This document shows positions 42,437 to 43,223 of a stretch of DNA of 43,223 bases, piece after piece. Every line of letters begins with the position of its first letter. Within the stretch, counting starts at the first letter, position 1. Origin of the DNA: CBDUQI01 sp965369325 (GTDB lineage: Bacteria > Pseudomonadota > Gammaproteobacteria > Steroidobacterales > JBCBZW01); assembly GCA_965369325.1 (NCBI GenBank), contig CBDUQI010000022.1:1-43223 (forward strand), given 5' to 3'. Position numbers and translations under genes: made by a program. A model generated the notes under the pieces. It made no database searches and was not told the DNA's origin. It saw only the letters and a list, made by a program, of their open reading frames with translations.

Positions 42437-43223
42437 CTAGGCGCCCAGGAAGGCCGCCGTGTGTTGTACAAAAAACGCCGGCTGCTCGGCCGGTAACCAG
42501 TGCCCACTGTCCTCGTGGTAGTGCGTTTGCACGGCGCCAAAGCGTTGGGCAAACTGCGCCGGAATGTAAGGATCCTCGCGCCCCCACAGCACCATTGTCG
42601 GCACATCTGCGGTGAGGTTGTGCATCCGAGACTCCCACCCGCGAAAATTCGCCGGGCGCAGCGCGCGGTAGGCTCGCAGTATGTTGCGACGCATGGCTGG
42701 GGTAATCAACTCCCAGGTCTTGCGTTTATGCGCGGCGCTTAGATTTACGCTGCTGCGTTTGAGCTCATGCATGAACAGGGCGCGTGGAGCCAACAGCATA
42801 CTAAGCTCGCCAAGCACCGGCACGCGCCAGATATGCGCCCACCGATGCCAGTGGAAATCTTCAGAAAAAGCGGTATTGCTCAACACAATGCGCGACACTC
42901 GTGCTGGGTTGCGCACAGCGAAGGCCAGCGCATACATACCGCCAATATCGTGCCCCACCACGGCGACCGGCCCATCAATATGCAGCCCATCCAGTAACTG
43001 CTCAACGAAATTGGCCATGTTGACCAGCGAGAAGTCGAAATCACGCGGCGCGATCGAGTGACCAAAACCCGGCAGATCGGGGGCGATACAGTGGAACTGG
43101 CTGGCAAGTTCGGATATGACGGGCTGCCAAAGCGCAGATGAGTCAGGGTTGCCGTGCAGAAACAATACGGGCCTCCCACGCCCTTCGCGCAGCAGGTTCA
43201 CCCTTACCCCTTTTACTAACAGT
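42437..43223 (-). CDS. Alpha/beta hydrolase with Asp nucleophile (haloalkane dehalogenase/epoxide hydrolase-like), 5' truncated
   Basis: At least 254 residues are visible. The frame stays open to the window edge, so GTG 43201 may not be the real start. The oxyanion loop HGNPDSS resembles haloalkane dehalogenases. The nucleophile elbow GHDIGG carries Asp rather than Ser, the acid is likely Asp in GREDPYIP, and the base His lies in SGHWLPAEQP. An Asp nucleophile fits dehalogenase or epoxide-hydrolase chemistry. Substrate unknown. Confidence 0.82.
   Translation of the reverse strand, partial: LLVKGVRVNLLREGRGRPVLFLHGNPDSSALWQPVISELASQFHCIAPDLPGFGHSIAPRDFDFSLVNMANFVEQLLDGLHIDGPVAVVGHDIGGMYALAFAVRNPARVSRIVLSNTAFSEDFHWHRWAHIWRVPVLGELSMLLAPRALFMHELKRSSVNLSAAHKRKTWELITPAMRRNILRAYRALRPANFRGWESRMHNLTADVPTMVLWGREDPYIPAQFAQRFGAVQTHYHEDSGHWLPAEQPAFFVQHTAAFLGA

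Overview
The window is about 43 kb of GC-rich gammaproteobacterial chromosome. The housekeeping half has the gene order I know from Pseudomonas: hemA-prfA ... prmC-moeB on one strand, and TPR lipoprotein-lolB-tRNA-Gln-prs-rplY-pth-ychF on the other. The accessory half is rich in secreted, calcium-binding and surface proteins, which suggests a free-living, probably marine or biofilm-forming, gammaproteobacterium. I cannot name the genus.

Layout. 1-4.0 kb: the end of a VWA-like protein and a 982-residue leucine-rich-repeat-variant protein. 4.1-11.2 kb: a secreted GH114 glycosidase with a thrombospondin-3/dockerin-like module, a DUF2189 membrane protein, a diheme cytochrome c preceded by a perfect 38-bp palindrome, a D-cysteine desulfhydrase-like PLP enzyme, and an FG-GAP beta-propeller protein that carries the same calcium module at its other end. 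11.3-12.4 kb: an IS481-type transposase remnant, a FitA/FitB (VapBC-type) toxin-antitoxin pair and tRNA-Met. 12.9-14.4 kb: a cyclic-di-GMP-I (GEMM) riboswitch in front of an FAD-linked oxidase gene. 14.4-23.2 kb: a giant (2943 aa) calcium-repeat surface protein. It contains an internal C-terminal-sorting-like segment and a second signal-like segment, and ends as an OmpA-type barrel with a peptidoglycan-binding domain.

23.4-32.4 kb is the conserved hemA-lolB-prs-pth block. It lacks ispE, which normally lies between lolB and tRNA-Gln, and it ends with a beta-lactamase-fold lipoprotein that overlaps ychF. 32.4-43.2 kb holds prfA and then prmC-moeB, separated by about 6.7 kb carrying cysK, an oligopeptidase B, an orphan ECF sigma factor, a MATE exporter and cystathionine beta-synthase. 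A HAD phosphatase and an Asp-nucleophile alpha/beta hydrolase close the window.

The housekeeping genes cover tetrapyrrole synthesis (HemA), translation termination and release-factor methylation (PrfA, PrmC), peptidyl-tRNA recycling (Pth), PRPP supply (Prs) and lipoprotein insertion (LolB). The most unusual material is the 4-23 kb surface region. It combines a polysaccharide hydrolase, calcium modules, a giant two-part outer-membrane protein and a c-di-GMP sensor, which is compatible with a surface-attachment or matrix role. That functional link is inference.
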